A stretch of 64,000 nt of DNA from Paenibacillus sp. JZ16. Its GTDB lineage: Bacteria; Bacillota; Bacilli; Paenibacillales; Paenibacillaceae. Each line of letters begins with the position of its first letter. The first letter of the stretch is position 1. This document shows positions 26,728 to 35,677 of this stretch, in pieces. The notes below the pieces were generated by a model that was not told the origin of the DNA, did not search any database, and was given only the letters and a program-made list of their open reading frames with translations. The DNA is taken from assembly GCF_015326965.1 (NCBI RefSeq), contig NZ_CP017659.1:1054001-1118000 (forward strand), written 5' to 3'. The translations under genes and the position numbers were made by a program.

Positions 26728-27690
26728 ATGAAAAAAGTTGAACGGATCAATATCATTATGCGGTATATCAACAACCGTGCCCACTTTACCATTTCTGAAA
26801 TCATGCAGGAATTTAACATTTCTCGTTCGACAGCGATTCGAGATATTAGAGAAATTGAAGCCATGGGGATGCCGCTTGTCGCTGAAGTTGGGAGGGATGG
26901 GGGTTATTTTGTCATGAACAACTCTGTCCTGCCCACAGTCCGCTTTACCGATAATGAAATTAAAGCTCTGTTTATAGCCTTTATGGCCACAAGAAATCAA
27001 CAACTCCCTTATCTGAAGAGTCGTCAATCTTTAGCAGAAAAATTGCTAGGTCTCATCTCGGAAAACCAGCAAGATGACCTTGTTCTGTTAAATCAAATTT
27101 TGCTTTTTGAAGGGACTAACCCTCATAATCCAGACCTGCTTGATCTGTCTGACCTGCCCCACCCGATGTTAGAAAAACTCATCCAGATCCTTCTGGTGGA
27201 CCGGTATCTATTGGTTTCCGTCAAGGAAGAGAAGATCATAAAGTCTTATCCCATTTATCTCTTGCATCTTTATCGTGAAAAAAGCCTATGGCAAATCGAA
27301 GGTTTTGACTTAGAGGATGGGAAGAGGCGGATTATTCCTGTCGACAATCTCACCGACGTACAACCATACCCCGTGAAGAAAAGAATAAGTAAGAAAAAGA
27401 TTCTAGAGCAACTAAGTAAGCAGGAAGAGATCATCAATCTTGTCCTTGATCTTGGCCCAAAGGCGATTGCTCAGTTCAAAAAATACCATCCTTTAAAAGT
27501 TTCAATTTCTTATACGAATCCATACCAAACCACCGCCACTTTAAAGACATTTATCAATGTTCTTCATTCGGAAGAATTAACCGAAATGACCAATTGGCTG
27601 CTTTTCCTAGGTGGAGATATTAAGATCAGGGAAATACCGGATGAAGTCGTTTCAGGTTTAAAAGAACGATTAAGCCACTACTGTCCGTAG
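26728..27690 (+). CDS. HTH/WYL-domain transcriptional regulator (YobV/YafY-like)
   Basis: The 320-residue protein starts MKKVERINIIMRYINNR, followed by an HTH_11/DeoR-type helix-turn-helix (FTISEIMQEFNISRSTAIRDI) and VGRDGGYFV. The C-terminal half (residues 140-235) is a WYL-like ligand domain with YPIYLLHLYREKSLWQIEGF; the WYL triad itself is degenerate. AAAGGAGA precedes the ATG at 26728; the longer frame from 26704 lacks a site. It is divergent from the two effector-type genes and probably represses them. Confidence 0.87.
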   Translation: MKKVERINIIMRYINNRAHFTISEIMQEFNISRSTAIRDIREIEAMGMPLVAEVGRDGGYFVMNNSVLPTVRFTDNEIKALFIAFMATRNQQLPYLKSRQSLAEKLLGLISENQQDDLVLLNQILLFEGTNPHNPDLLDLSDLPHPMLEKLIQILLVDRYLLVSVKEEKIIKSYPIYLLHLYREKSLWQIEGFDLEDGKRRIIPVDNLTDVQPYPVKKRISKKKILEQLSKQEEIINLVLDLGPKAIAQFKKYHPLKVSISYTNPYQTTATLKTFINVLHSEELTEMTNWLLFLGGDIKIREIPDEVVSGLKERLSHYCP

Positions 27691-27715
27691 GTTTTGCCTT
27701 TGGAAACATCCACTA

Positions 27716-28657
27716 CTAAGGTACTCTTCCCATTGTCTTTGATCGTAAGGTATATTCCGGTCCCAGCCGTTCGATTACTCGATCCAATTGTCTGGTTAGA
27801 TAAGGCGAAACGACACCAATGCCGGCCGTTGCTTCTAACAAGGAAAAAGTTTGCCCACCCCACGGGCCTTGTGGATCAAAGACTTGTCTACCGATTCGCA
27901 AACCATCTGCTGCCATTGATGTATTCAAGCGTTCCAATCCTTCATGAATTAACCCAACCGGAAGCAGTTTGTTCCTACGCCGAGACCATTCTGCTAAGAA
28001 GGACATGCCGCGCAATATATCATATTCAAAAAACCTCGGAAAGCAAGGTTTCAGCCAATCGGTATCGATGACATTCCCATTTTGTTTAGAACAAACAAGT
28101 CGATGCTCAATTAAATAACGTGCACCTTCGTCTAAGAAAACAGCTTCCTGTTCAGTGAATTCCCGATCAGTATGCCGTAAGATAGCTTCAAGCGGAGGCA
28201 ATGTTGAGACAACAGAGCTTTTTTTAGAACGAGTATAAGCATCAGGATCGCAATTCAGTCCGCCATCAGGAAGCTGATGCTTTAAGAGCCATTCACGAAT
28301 CCAAGGCAGTTCCTTGTCCAAATCACAGCCATACCCCATTAGAATCATATAGAATACGGCAAGTTCACAATGGCAGCAATCCAACTTCATCTTATCACTT
28401 TCACTTGTTGGATGATCATCGGCGGATATAATAAAAGTTGGCCAGACCTGGGTTTTGAGAAGGTGTATCGCTCTTTCAATAGCGGACTGGGGGATTCGTT
28501 TCACTTCTCCCATTTCATAAAGAGCAGCCATATGCCACCAAGCTCCATCCCATTTTCGACGAGTGTACTCGCCGTGAGCCATCGTAAAATGCGGTGCAAA
28601 TTCAAGAAACTGAATAGATTCTTCAATGGCCAAACGAATAGTTTGATTATTTTCCAT
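27716..28657 (-). CDS. Terpenoid-cyclase/prenyltransferase alpha-toroid fold protein, function unknown
   Basis: The 313-residue soluble protein has repeated helices with toroid-type motifs: KWDGAWWHMAALYEMGE, LLKHQLPDGGLNCDPDA (QxPDGG, a QW-like motif), FFEYDILRGMSFLAEW and FDPQGPWGGQTFSLLEATA. This fold is used by squalene cyclases, protein prenyltransferases and several unrelated enzymes. The DxDD cyclase acid motif is not obvious, so catalysis is uncertain. AAAAGGAGAT precedes the ATG. The gene converges on the WYL regulator with 25 bp between stops. Confidence 0.75.
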   Translation of the reverse strand: MENNQTIRLAIEESIQFLEFAPHFTMAHGEYTRRKWDGAWWHMAALYEMGEVKRIPQSAIERAIHLLKTQVWPTFIISADDHPTSESDKMKLDCCHCELAVFYMILMGYGCDLDKELPWIREWLLKHQLPDGGLNCDPDAYTRSKKSSVVSTLPPLEAILRHTDREFTEQEAVFLDEGARYLIEHRLVCSKQNGNVIDTDWLKPCFPRFFEYDILRGMSFLAEWSRRRNKLLPVGLIHEGLERLNTSMAADGLRIGRQVFDPQGPWGGQTFSLLEATAGIGVVSPYLTRQLDRVIERLGPEYTLRSKTMGRVP

Positions 28658-28753
28658 CTAGTATCTCCTTTTTTAAACCTCGCGAAGTATTGTTATAGAC
28701 ATGTTGAACAGCCTTAGCAAGTAAATTCCTTGATATGTGCACTAACAACTTAT

Positions 28754-29008
28754 TCACCTGCCTTTCTTATTAGCGGCGGCGTAATAGGACTCCATAATAT
28801 TTCTGAAGAATGAAGACCGAGAGATCGCTCGTTCTTCACACTCACGATCAATTTCTTCCCAAATATCTTTTGTCAGAGTCAATGATATCTTCTTTGTTAT
28901 GCCGATTCCCTTTCTTCCTGCCCCCTCGCGAGGCCCTCCACGATCAAAGACGAAGCCGAGCTGACCGTCTTTTTTAGAAAGACCGATCTTGAATTGTTCA
29001 TCCTCCAC
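28754..29008 (-). CDS. Ribbon-helix-helix (CopG-like) small protein
   Basis: The 84-residue protein has a basic, Gly-rich N-terminal arm (FDRGGPREGAGRKGIGIT) followed by a ribbon-helix-helix core (KKISLTLTKDIWEEIDREC, then RAISRSSFFRNIMESYY). RHH proteins are dimeric DNA binders, often autoregulators or antitoxins; no toxin gene lies next to it. The frame begins at a TTG (29014), but GTG at 29008 is 8 bases from GGGGTG and is the likelier start. Confidence 0.75.
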   Translation of the reverse strand: MEDEQFKIGLSKKDGQLGFVFDRGGPREGAGRKGIGITKKISLTLTKDIWEEIDRECEERAISRSSFFRNIMESYYAAANKKGR

Positions 29009-29280
29009 TGCCAAGTCACCCCATTGAATTGAGTTACTTAAATCAATAATACATATTCATATTTTATCATAGATTTCTATTTACTGCCAATTAGAAATAT
29101 CAAAATAGTTGTCTTCTAACAAGCTGCTGGATACCGAAATCATCAGGAATAACCCTTGATAAATCATAAAATCAATGTGAAACTGGACTTTAGTCGAGGT
29201 CCCCTCCCTTCCGCAGTCTGTTTCGAATCACGGAGTTAATCGTTACAATATAGCTAAGTATTTTTGAGGAGCGAATGATC

Positions 29281-30027
29281 ATGAATTACGAACATAAAGT
29301 ACAAAGGGAAATTGCCGACTGGGAACAGAAAATGTTCAAACCGCCGGGATGGCTGGAAAAGACATCGAAAACCATTGGCAATCGAATCAATCATTTGATT
29401 CCCCCGAAGGTGCACAGCATTATTACGACCACCATACGATCGATCGTGCGCACAGCGTTGTTCGGTGCGGAATATACGCCTAGCCGTCCGGTTCAGCATA
29501 CGCTGGAACTGGAGACTGCCGATCAAGAAGCGAAAGAGTTATTTGCCCTGTACCAGAAAATTGCGGTTGCCGAAGGCGCTGGAACGGGTGCTGGCGGCAT
29601 TATGTTTAGCATGGTAGACTTTCCAGCTTTAATTGCGATCAAAATGAAATTTTTGTTCGAGCTGGCCCATGTTTACGGTTACGACACCAAACACTTCTCC
29701 GAACGGGTGTTCATTCTCAAGGTATTTCAAATGACCTTTTCAGGGCAGGAAAACCGTGCGAGGTTGCTCCATTCCATCAAACATTGGCATATGGAAAAGG
29801 AACAATGGCTCTCTGACGCAGAATACGCCCAGAATATGGACTGGGAGACATTTCAGATCGAGTATCGCGACGCCATGGACTTTCGGAAGATGCTGCAGAT
29901 GGTTCCTGGGATCGGCGCTGTCGCGGGCGCGTGGGCCAATTACACCATTCTCGAGGAGCTGCGCGAATCCGCCATGAACGCTTATCGCCTCCGCAGATTA
30001 CACGATGATTTCGTGGATTTGGGTTAA
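29281..30027 (+). CDS. EcsC family protein
   Basis: The 248-residue protein has the EcsC family pattern: an N-terminal helix YEHKVQREIADWEQKMF, INHLIPPKVHSIITTTIR, a glycine-rich amphipathic segment AEGAGTGAGGIMFSMVDFPA, and MVPGIGAVAGAWANYTILEE near the C-terminus. EcsC was first seen with the Ecs ABC transporter of Bacillus but occurs alone widely, and its function is unknown. The hydrophobic Gly-rich segments suggest membrane association. The second of two ATGs (29281) is better spaced from GAGGAG. Confidence 0.85.
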   Translation: MNYEHKVQREIADWEQKMFKPPGWLEKTSKTIGNRINHLIPPKVHSIITTTIRSIVRTALFGAEYTPSRPVQHTLELETADQEAKELFALYQKIAVAEGAGTGAGGIMFSMVDFPALIAIKMKFLFELAHVYGYDTKHFSERVFILKVFQMTFSGQENRARLLHSIKHWHMEKEQWLSDAEYAQNMDWETFQIEYRDAMDFRKMLQMVPGIGAVAGAWANYTILEELRESAMNAYRLRRLHDDFVDLG

Positions 30028-30078
30028 TCCTCTCTATATCGCCATATGCATATCCAAGAACGTTGCTTGAACAAAAAC

Positions 30079-30112
30079 AAAGGCAGTTAATCCGCAGATT
30101 AGCTGCCTTTAG
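30079..30112. terminator. Bidirectional terminator
   Basis: AAAGGCAGTTAATC / GATTAGCTGCCTTT, 14 bp, four-base loop. It separates ecsC from the convergent GNAT gene. Confidence 0.7.
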
Positions 30113-30174
30113 GTTTGCCTTGAACCCACATCCGATATCACGAACCCAATACCCGTTTTTAGCTAAAATTCTTT

Positions 30175-30723
<549 letters not shown>

Positions 30724-31176
30724 TCAATATAATCTCTTATTGCCCTTTTTTACAAACTCCCAGTCTTTTTCAACGTTCTTTCTGACTCTTTGTAGCAGAT
30801 TAAACATGACTTCTGCTTCACTTTCGGAAAATCCCTCTAATGCAACCGTATACGAGTAATCATGTTCTCTTTTTATAAAAGGATACACATGTTTCCCTTT
30901 CTCCGTTGGAAAGAGTTTTTTGATTTTTCTATTATGTTGATCTTCTTTCTTCTCAATAAAGCCATGAAGTTCAAGCTTTTTGATAGCACGGGCTGCAGTT
31001 GTTCGATCTACTTTTATCATCTCAGCTAACTTCTCTTGAATGATTCCTGGGTTTTCACATACTCGCACAAGGTACAGATACTGTCCTTTCGTCAGGTCAT
31101 ATTCTTTAAATTCTATATTGCTAATCGAATCTAATGCCCTTGCGATCATTCCAATTTCACGAAGAATTCCTTTCAT
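30724..31176 (-). CDS. MarR-family transcriptional regulator
   Basis: The 150-residue protein has the MarR winged HTH (LTKGQYLYLVRVCENPGI, QEKLAEMIKVDRTTAARAIK, HGFIEKKEDQHNRKIKKLF with the wing, LFPTEKGKHVYPF). It forms an operon with the downstream GNAT gene. Two copies of TTGTA-N2-TGCAATAAAAC flank its promoter and are likely autoregulatory operators. GAGGGAG lies ahead of the ATG. Confidence 0.9.
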   Translation of the reverse strand: MKGILREIGMIARALDSISNIEFKEYDLTKGQYLYLVRVCENPGIIQEKLAEMIKVDRTTAARAIKKLELHGFIEKKEDQHNRKIKKLFPTEKGKHVYPFIKREHDYSYTVALEGFSESEAEVMFNLLQRVRKNVEKDWEFVKKGNKRLY

Positions 31177-31203
31177 ACATTGACTCCCTCGTTTTCATTT
31201 ATA

Positions 31204-31264
31204 TTGTAAATGCAATAAAACGCATGTTTATTTTAATATAACAATGTTGTATTTGCAATAAAAC
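31204..31264 (-). promoter_or_regulatory. MarR operon promoter with two direct operator copies
   Basis: TTGCAA (31253-31258), 17-bp spacer and TAAAAT (31230-31235) read leftward. The 18-bp element TTGTA-(AA/TT)-TGCAATAAAAC occurs at 31204-31221 and 31247-31264, 43 bp apart. One copy overlaps the -35 box and the other lies downstream of the -10. Confidence 0.6.
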
Positions 31265-31265
31265 A

Positions 31266-31310
31266 AATGACCACTTCAATGAAATGTCCTGATTCATCGA
31301 AATGGTCATT
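31266..31310 (-). terminator. Terminator after the ECF41 sigma gene
   Basis: AATGACCA-TTTC-ATGAA pairs with its complement over 17 of 18 or so positions. On the minus strand TTTGTTTTATT follows. Confidence 0.7.
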
Positions 31311-31333
31311 AGATTTAAGCTGCACTCGAGGAC

Positions 31334-32185
31334 CTAAACCCGAGCAAGCTTATCCGGGTTCCGTACGGCATACATTCTGGCAAGCTTTCCGTGCCGGAGT
31401 TGTATGCATATCGCCGCCAAAATTTCGTTCCCCGAACGGATGACGAAGCCGGTCTCACCGTTAAGAGGTGCGGGCTCGAGGTGAAGTTTCCCTTGTATGC
31501 TTTGGAACCCGTCGAGCAAGACTCGGGCCACATAATCGCGCGTTTGTATGGGGCGCTTGTACGCCAGGGCTTTACCGCCTCCGTCGGCAACGAACATGAC
31601 GTCTTCGGTAAGCAGTGACAACAAATGATCGATATTCCCTTGATCGAGGGACACGAGGAAACGGTTTATCCATTCCTTTTCATCTGCGTCGTTCTTTACG
31701 GGCTCCTTCTCGGAAACCCCCATCTTGCTTCTTGCCCGGCTCATCATCTTCCGGCAATTCGCCTCTCGCTTCCCGATCAGATCGGCAATTTCTGCATATT
31801 CGAAGCCAAGTGCTTCACGCAAAACGAAAACCGCCCGCTCTGACGGGGACAGCCGCTCGAGCAGTACGAGCATGGCGTAAGATAGCAGATCGAAGCGGAC
31901 AACGGTTGCTTCGATGGTATCCGCCTCAGGCGTCCGAATCGGTTCAGGGAGCCAGGGACCAACGTAAATTTCGCGTCTCTTCCGTGCTGATTTTTGCTGA
32001 TTAAGGCAGTGGTTGGTTACCATTCTGCACAAATATGCCTTCGGCTCCTCCAAACGCTCGGGTTGTACGTCGTGCGCCTTAACAAACACGTCCTGCACCG
32101 CATCTTCCGCATCTGCCACAGAGCCTGTTAATTGATAGGCCAGCGTGAATAGGAGCGCTTTATATTGATCGTACAGTTCTTCCAC
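31334..32185 (-). CDS. ECF41-type RNA polymerase sigma factor with SnoaL-like C-terminal domain
   Basis: The 283-residue protein has sigma-2 (LFTLAYQLTGSVADAEDAVQ, DVFVKAH) and sigma-4 (LSPSERAVFVLREALGFEYA, EIADLIGKREANCRKMMSRA) regions. A fused NTF2/SnoaL-like domain of about 110 residues carries VADGGGKALA and ends with RNPDKL. The DGGGK and NPDKL motifs are hallmarks of group ECF41, in which the extension modulates sigma activity instead of a separate anti-sigma factor. ECF41 genes are usually next to carboxymuconolactone decarboxylases, oxidoreductases or epimerases, and here an NDH-like oxidoreductase lies directly upstream (45 bp) in the same direction. The start is a GTG at 32185. Confidence 0.9.
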   Translation of the reverse strand: MEELYDQYKALLFTLAYQLTGSVADAEDAVQDVFVKAHDVQPERLEEPKAYLCRMVTNHCLNQQKSARKRREIYVGPWLPEPIRTPEADTIEATVVRFDLLSYAMLVLLERLSPSERAVFVLREALGFEYAEIADLIGKREANCRKMMSRARSKMGVSEKEPVKNDADEKEWINRFLVSLDQGNIDHLLSLLTEDVMFVADGGGKALAYKRPIQTRDYVARVLLDGFQSIQGKLHLEPAPLNGETGFVIRSGNEILAAICIQLRHGKLARMYAVRNPDKLARV

Positions 32186-32230
32186 TTCGTCTTCTCACCT
32201 TCTCTTATCTGCAAGCTAGATCTCTTCTTT

Positions 32231-33424
32231 CTATAGAAGTTTACTGCCTGCTTTCCATGCAATATTCCTGAATTTCCATGCAAGTTTTCCGGTTATAATC
32301 AGGTTGACCCCCCGTTTGCGTCCCCACACCAACCCGCGGTTTTTCCCAAGTCCAATGCAGAAAAAATCTAAGGGAACCTTCTTGTGAACCGGAGCGGGGC
32401 GTCCCTCCAAATCGGCCATAACGATTTTCCCCAATCGTTCTCCCTGTAGGCCGCCTTCTTTGCACGTCATTTGATCTGCGATGTCGTTTCTCGGATCGAC
32501 GATTCTCGTACAGTCGCCGATGCTGTATACACCCGTTGCCCCTTGCACGCGATAGGATCCATCCACTAGAACTTGACCGTCCGGAGTAAGCGGCAAGCCC
32601 ATACTGCGAAGGTCCGGATTCGGAATCAGACCAATCGTCCATATACACAGGCCAACCGGCAGACGATCACCATTGCTGACCGTCACCACGCCTGCTTCCT
32701 CTCTTAGCGCCTTACGATTATGAAGCACGGTCACTCCGCATTTGTTAAGCGTCAATTCCAGCTTATGTCCCACTTTCTCGGGTGCTTCTGGGAATAACCG
32801 CTCCCGCGCATTCAGTAAATAGACAGCGACTTCGGACGAATCAAGTCCCAGTAAAGCTGCTTCCTTCTGCATCTCTAGCGCCAGCTCAGCCGATGTCTCA
32901 ATGCCACTGATACCCGCTCCCGCAACTGCGACGCTCATCAGTCGCTTACGTTCCTTAACATCTGTCTCGTGAACAGATTGCCGTAGATTGGCGCGCCAGC
33001 GCTCCCGGATGACTGCTGCGGTTTGCTGATCGGTTAAAGAAATGCCTCCCCGATCAGGATCAGGGCGCCGAAAGACGCTACCGACCGCTACAACTAAAAG
33101 ATCATAAGGAATCCAGGCCTCATCTCCATGCGCATCCTTATATTGAATCTGCTTCCCCCCGCTATCCACGGACGCAACCGTTCCTTGCACGAATTCGACT
33201 CCTTCTGAAAAACTATAATGCGTCCAAGGAATCATAATCACTTCCTCACCTACGGCCGGACGGAACAACAGTATTTTGCGCACATGACCGGGCTGCTTGT
33301 CAAACAGAACAAACCGAATCCGCCGTCCATTCGTCATGTTCCGGGTTGTTTCTTTTATCGCTTTAAGCGCTGAAAGCCCTGCATGGCCGCCTCCAATAAT
33401 GATGCATGTCAAGTCGTTCATCAT
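32231..33424 (-). CDS. NDH-2-like FAD-dependent oxidoreductase
   Basis: The 397-residue flavoprotein has an N-terminal FAD motif (CIIIGGGHAGLSALKAI), YDLLVVAVGS, a second dinucleotide-binding motif for NAD(P)H (VAVAGAGISGIETSAELA), LCIWTIGLIPNP and GVYSIGDCTRI. The arrangement is that of type II NADH:quinone dehydrogenases and related disulfide-less reductases. A C-terminal membrane-association helix is not pronounced. It precedes the ECF41 sigma gene and is probably the target of that sigma; a TGTCACA box lies 50 bp before the start. GGAGCTGAGGA precedes the twin ATG. Confidence 0.87.
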   Translation of the reverse strand: MMNDLTCIIIGGGHAGLSALKAIKETTRNMTNGRRIRFVLFDKQPGHVRKILLFRPAVGEEVIMIPWTHYSFSEGVEFVQGTVASVDSGGKQIQYKDAHGDEAWIPYDLLVVAVGSVFRRPDPDRGGISLTDQQTAAVIRERWRANLRQSVHETDVKERKRLMSVAVAGAGISGIETSAELALEMQKEAALLGLDSSEVAVYLLNARERLFPEAPEKVGHKLELTLNKCGVTVLHNRKALREEAGVVTVSNGDRLPVGLCIWTIGLIPNPDLRSMGLPLTPDGQVLVDGSYRVQGATGVYSIGDCTRIVDPRNDIADQMTCKEGGLQGERLGKIVMADLEGRPAPVHKKVPLDFFCIGLGKNRGLVWGRKRGVNLIITGKLAWKFRNIAWKAGSKLL

Positions 33425-33473
33425 TCCTCAGCTCCTTTGCATTTTGCACATAAAACAATATAGGGTGCTGATT

Positions 33474-33480
33474 TGTGACA
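33474..33480 (-). promoter_or_regulatory. Possible ECF41 -35 box (TGTCACA)
   Basis: TGTCACA on the minus strand, about 50 bp before the oxidoreductase start. This heptamer is the known -35 motif of ECF41 promoters. The matching -10 (CGTC) is not exact: TGTT lies 16 bp on. Confidence 0.5.
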
Positions 33481-33543
33481 TTTCCGACGGCGATTCTTTA
33501 AGATCCGGGTTAGAGCGCCTCCCCAATCTGGGAAAGCCCCGTT

Positions 33544-34227
33544 CTATTTCAGAGTAAGTTTTAAAGCGGGACGCACGCCGTCACGGGAGAGACTGACATT
33601 CGCATAGCTGCGAATACTGCAGCTTGGACCGACAAAAAACGCACGCGAAGGCTTGTTTCCTTGTGTTCGCAGCCACCACCAGGAACAGCCGACTTCTTCG
33701 CCGTTTCTGATGATGTAGTTATCCTGGTTTGTTTTATCGTATACATATAAGCTGCATCCATCGTATTTTTTCGATTTGGCAAAATCCGTTCCAACGGCAC
33801 GCCGTAACTCCTTTCCGTGAATCTCCGATAACTCCTTGATCTCTGTAACGCTAAGCAAAAAAACTTTATCCTCCGTATCCGGGCTGCCATCTCCGTTGTC
33901 CGAACAATGCGACGTCTTTATGAATTTTTTTTCTGTCGCATTAAATGCGGTGTTGTAGAATTCATCGTTCAGCCACTTGCGCAAATCACAATCATGCCAC
34001 GTAATATCCACGCTATCACGCCACTTCGTATCCACGCTTTCGCCGTGATACCGCCTGCAGTCCAAAATGTACTCGCTCAACAGGAACAGCTCTCTTCCTG
34101 AATTTTGCAGCACCCTCCACAGGATCGGGGAATTGTCTGCACCGTCAGAAGACTGCGGGTAAGTGCCGAAGGTAATGAAGCCGCCAGCCTTTGCGCTTCG
34201 GGACGGGTGGGAAGCAAAATGATCCAT
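33544..34227 (-). CDS. DUF6273-domain protein
   Basis: The roughly 227-residue protein shows the DUF6273 pattern: GGFITFGTYPQ at the N-terminus, ILWRVLQNSGRELFLLSEYI, WHDCDLRKWLNDEFYNTAF, SVTEIKEL, SWWWLRTQG, and VSLSRDGVRPALKL at the end. The fold resembles a formylglycine-enzyme/lectin-like sandwich; function unknown. No signal peptide. An ATG at 34227 is 12 bases from GGAGGAG, whereas a TTG at 34233 is 6 bases away and may be the real start. It is a single gene. Confidence 0.8.
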   Translation of the reverse strand: MDHFASHPSRSAKAGGFITFGTYPQSSDGADNSPILWRVLQNSGRELFLLSEYILDCRRYHGESVDTKWRDSVDITWHDCDLRKWLNDEFYNTAFNATEKKFIKTSHCSDNGDGSPDTEDKVFLLSVTEIKELSEIHGKELRRAVGTDFAKSKKYDGCSLYVYDKTNQDNYIIRNGEEVGCSWWWLRTQGNKPSRAFFVGPSCSIRSYANVSLSRDGVRPALKLTLK

Positions 34228-34546
34228 TCTCAAAAAGATCTCCTCCTTTACGTATCTAGTTGGATTGTACAACATGGATGCAAGTGCTAAGTTAAAGTCG
34301 GTACACCCTTGATCCTTCCCATTTCAATTTATAATAGCTTAGCTAGGTACTTTAATGTTTGTTTCTAAGGCTTGTGGGCGTTGAATTTGTTTGATGCCCA
34401 TGAATTCCACCTCAGTTATGGCTTGTCCTCCGACAATCCTATTTGTTATGGTATACGTAGTCCTACGCTTGATGTTGATTAGGAGAGCACAAAAATGCCG
34501 TTAAACTTACGGCATTTTTATATGTTATAGGTTGGAGGAGTTAGGG
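34228..34546. other. Intergenic region with one hairpin
   Basis: Apart from the hairpin at 34491-34521 and possible weak promoter boxes, I see nothing coding in this 318-bp region. Confidence 0.5.
34491..34521. terminator. Terminator-like hairpin just upstream of the MmcQ gene
   Basis: AAAAATGCCGT / ACGGCATTTTT, 11 bp, seven-base loop, U-tract on both strands. It ends only 26 bases before the start codon, so on the plus strand it would act as an attenuator unless the gene's promoter lies within those bases. Confidence 0.7.
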
Positions 34547-34888
34547 ATGAGAAGTAGACAGGAAGCCATCGATTACTGCTTGAGCTTGGACCATTCGTAT
34601 GAGGATCAACCATTTCGTGATAAAAATTGGACCGTGGTTCGACATAAAGATACAAATAAAGTTTTTGCGTGGATTTTTGAAAAAGAGGATCATATTTGGA
34701 TCAATGTAAAGTGTGAATCCGGCATGATGGAGTTCTTACGGCAGGCATACACTGCAGTAGTCCCGGCCTTTCATCTTAATAAAGACCATTGGAATTCGAT
34801 TATTCTTGACGGCACCGTACCTGAAGAAGAAATCCGTGAAATGATCAAACAAAGCTATGTTTTAACTAAGGCGTCTTCTCGAGATTAA
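34547..34888 (+). CDS. MmcQ/YjbR family protein
   Basis: The 113-residue protein has the MmcQ/YjbR fold pattern: EAIDYCLSLDHSYEDQPF, KVFAWIFEKEDHIWINVKCE, VPAFHLNKDHWNSIIL and DGTVPEEEIREMIKQSY. These proteins resemble DNA-binding domains structurally but have no defined role. The ATG at 34547 follows GGAGGAG by 6 bases. Its last 23 bases overlap the convergent DHFR-like gene. Confidence 0.88.
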   Translation: MRSRQEAIDYCLSLDHSYEDQPFRDKNWTVVRHKDTNKVFAWIFEKEDHIWINVKCESGMMEFLRQAYTAVVPAFHLNKDHWNSIILDGTVPEEEIREMIKQSYVLTKASSRD

Positions 34889-35453
34889 CATCGTTAACTG
34901 CATTCCTATCCAAATGATAAATGAGCTGCACGACCCCGGAGGAGAACGTTTTTGTATTCACCATCTTTAAATTCAACCTTTGCTTGATATCCATAAACAA
35001 CGGTTTTCCTTCTCCCAGGATGACAGGGTGAACCGATAATCTGAATTCATCAACCAGCCCTAACTGAATAAAGGTTGTAATAAGGCTTGCTCCCCCATAT
35101 AACCAGATGTCTTTACCCGGCTTATTCTTTAATGCATTTACTTCTTCAAGGATATGATCATTGATGTATGTCGCTTTATGATCGCTCCCTGTTTGCGTCC
35201 TGGAGAACACATATTTTTCTTTACTGTGAACGTTTGACCATAATTCTTGCTCAGCATCCGACGGATCCATATCCGGCGTGAACCGCCCCCATAAATCATA
35301 ACTTTTTCTTCCATACATTATCGTATCGATTTGATTTAAAAAATCCGCAAACCCCATCTCAGGGTCCATAATGCACCAATCTACTTCCCCACTCTTCCCT
35401 TCAATAAAACCATCCAACGTAACGGCTAAATCTAAAATGATTTTACGTTTCAC
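34866..35453 (-). CDS. Dihydrofolate-reductase/RibD-C-like reductase
   Basis: The 195-residue protein matches the RibD C-terminal / DHFR-like family (YyaP/YwjB group of Bacillus): IILDLAVTLDGFIEGKSGEV, TIMYGRKSYDLWGRF, DIWLYGGASLITTFIQLGLV, FRLSVHPVILGEGKPLF. It probably binds NADPH; the substrate is unknown. The start is a GTG at 35453 with AAGGAGCT upstream. Its 3' end overlaps the MmcQ gene by 23 bases in convergent orientation. Confidence 0.85.
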   Translation of the reverse strand: MKRKIILDLAVTLDGFIEGKSGEVDWCIMDPEMGFADFLNQIDTIMYGRKSYDLWGRFTPDMDPSDAEQELWSNVHSKEKYVFSRTQTGSDHKATYINDHILEEVNALKNKPGKDIWLYGGASLITTFIQLGLVDEFRLSVHPVILGEGKPLFMDIKQRLNLKMVNTKTFSSGVVQLIYHLDRNAVNDVNLEKTP

Positions 35454-35557
35454 GATTTGTAGCTCCTTTCGGGATATATCACTCAGTGTAAATTATAATT
35501 ATGTCATCTTATGTCTTATATCATAAATGTATTTTATCTGCCCGTTAGCTTAAAAAA

Positions 35558-35585
35558 GACAACCGATCATAATGATCGGCTGCCT
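35558..35585. terminator. Hairpin between the DHFR-like and SDR genes
   Basis: CCGATCAT / ATGATCGG stem with a single-base centre and A/T-rich flanks. It probably terminates the SDR transcript. Confidence 0.5.
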
Positions 35586-35677
35586 TCTTCTGTCATGATT
35601 AAACTTTGGTTCTCTGATAATACAATGACAGCTCGTAACTCGTACGTTACAATGCTAGACGGTAAAGTAAATCCACT

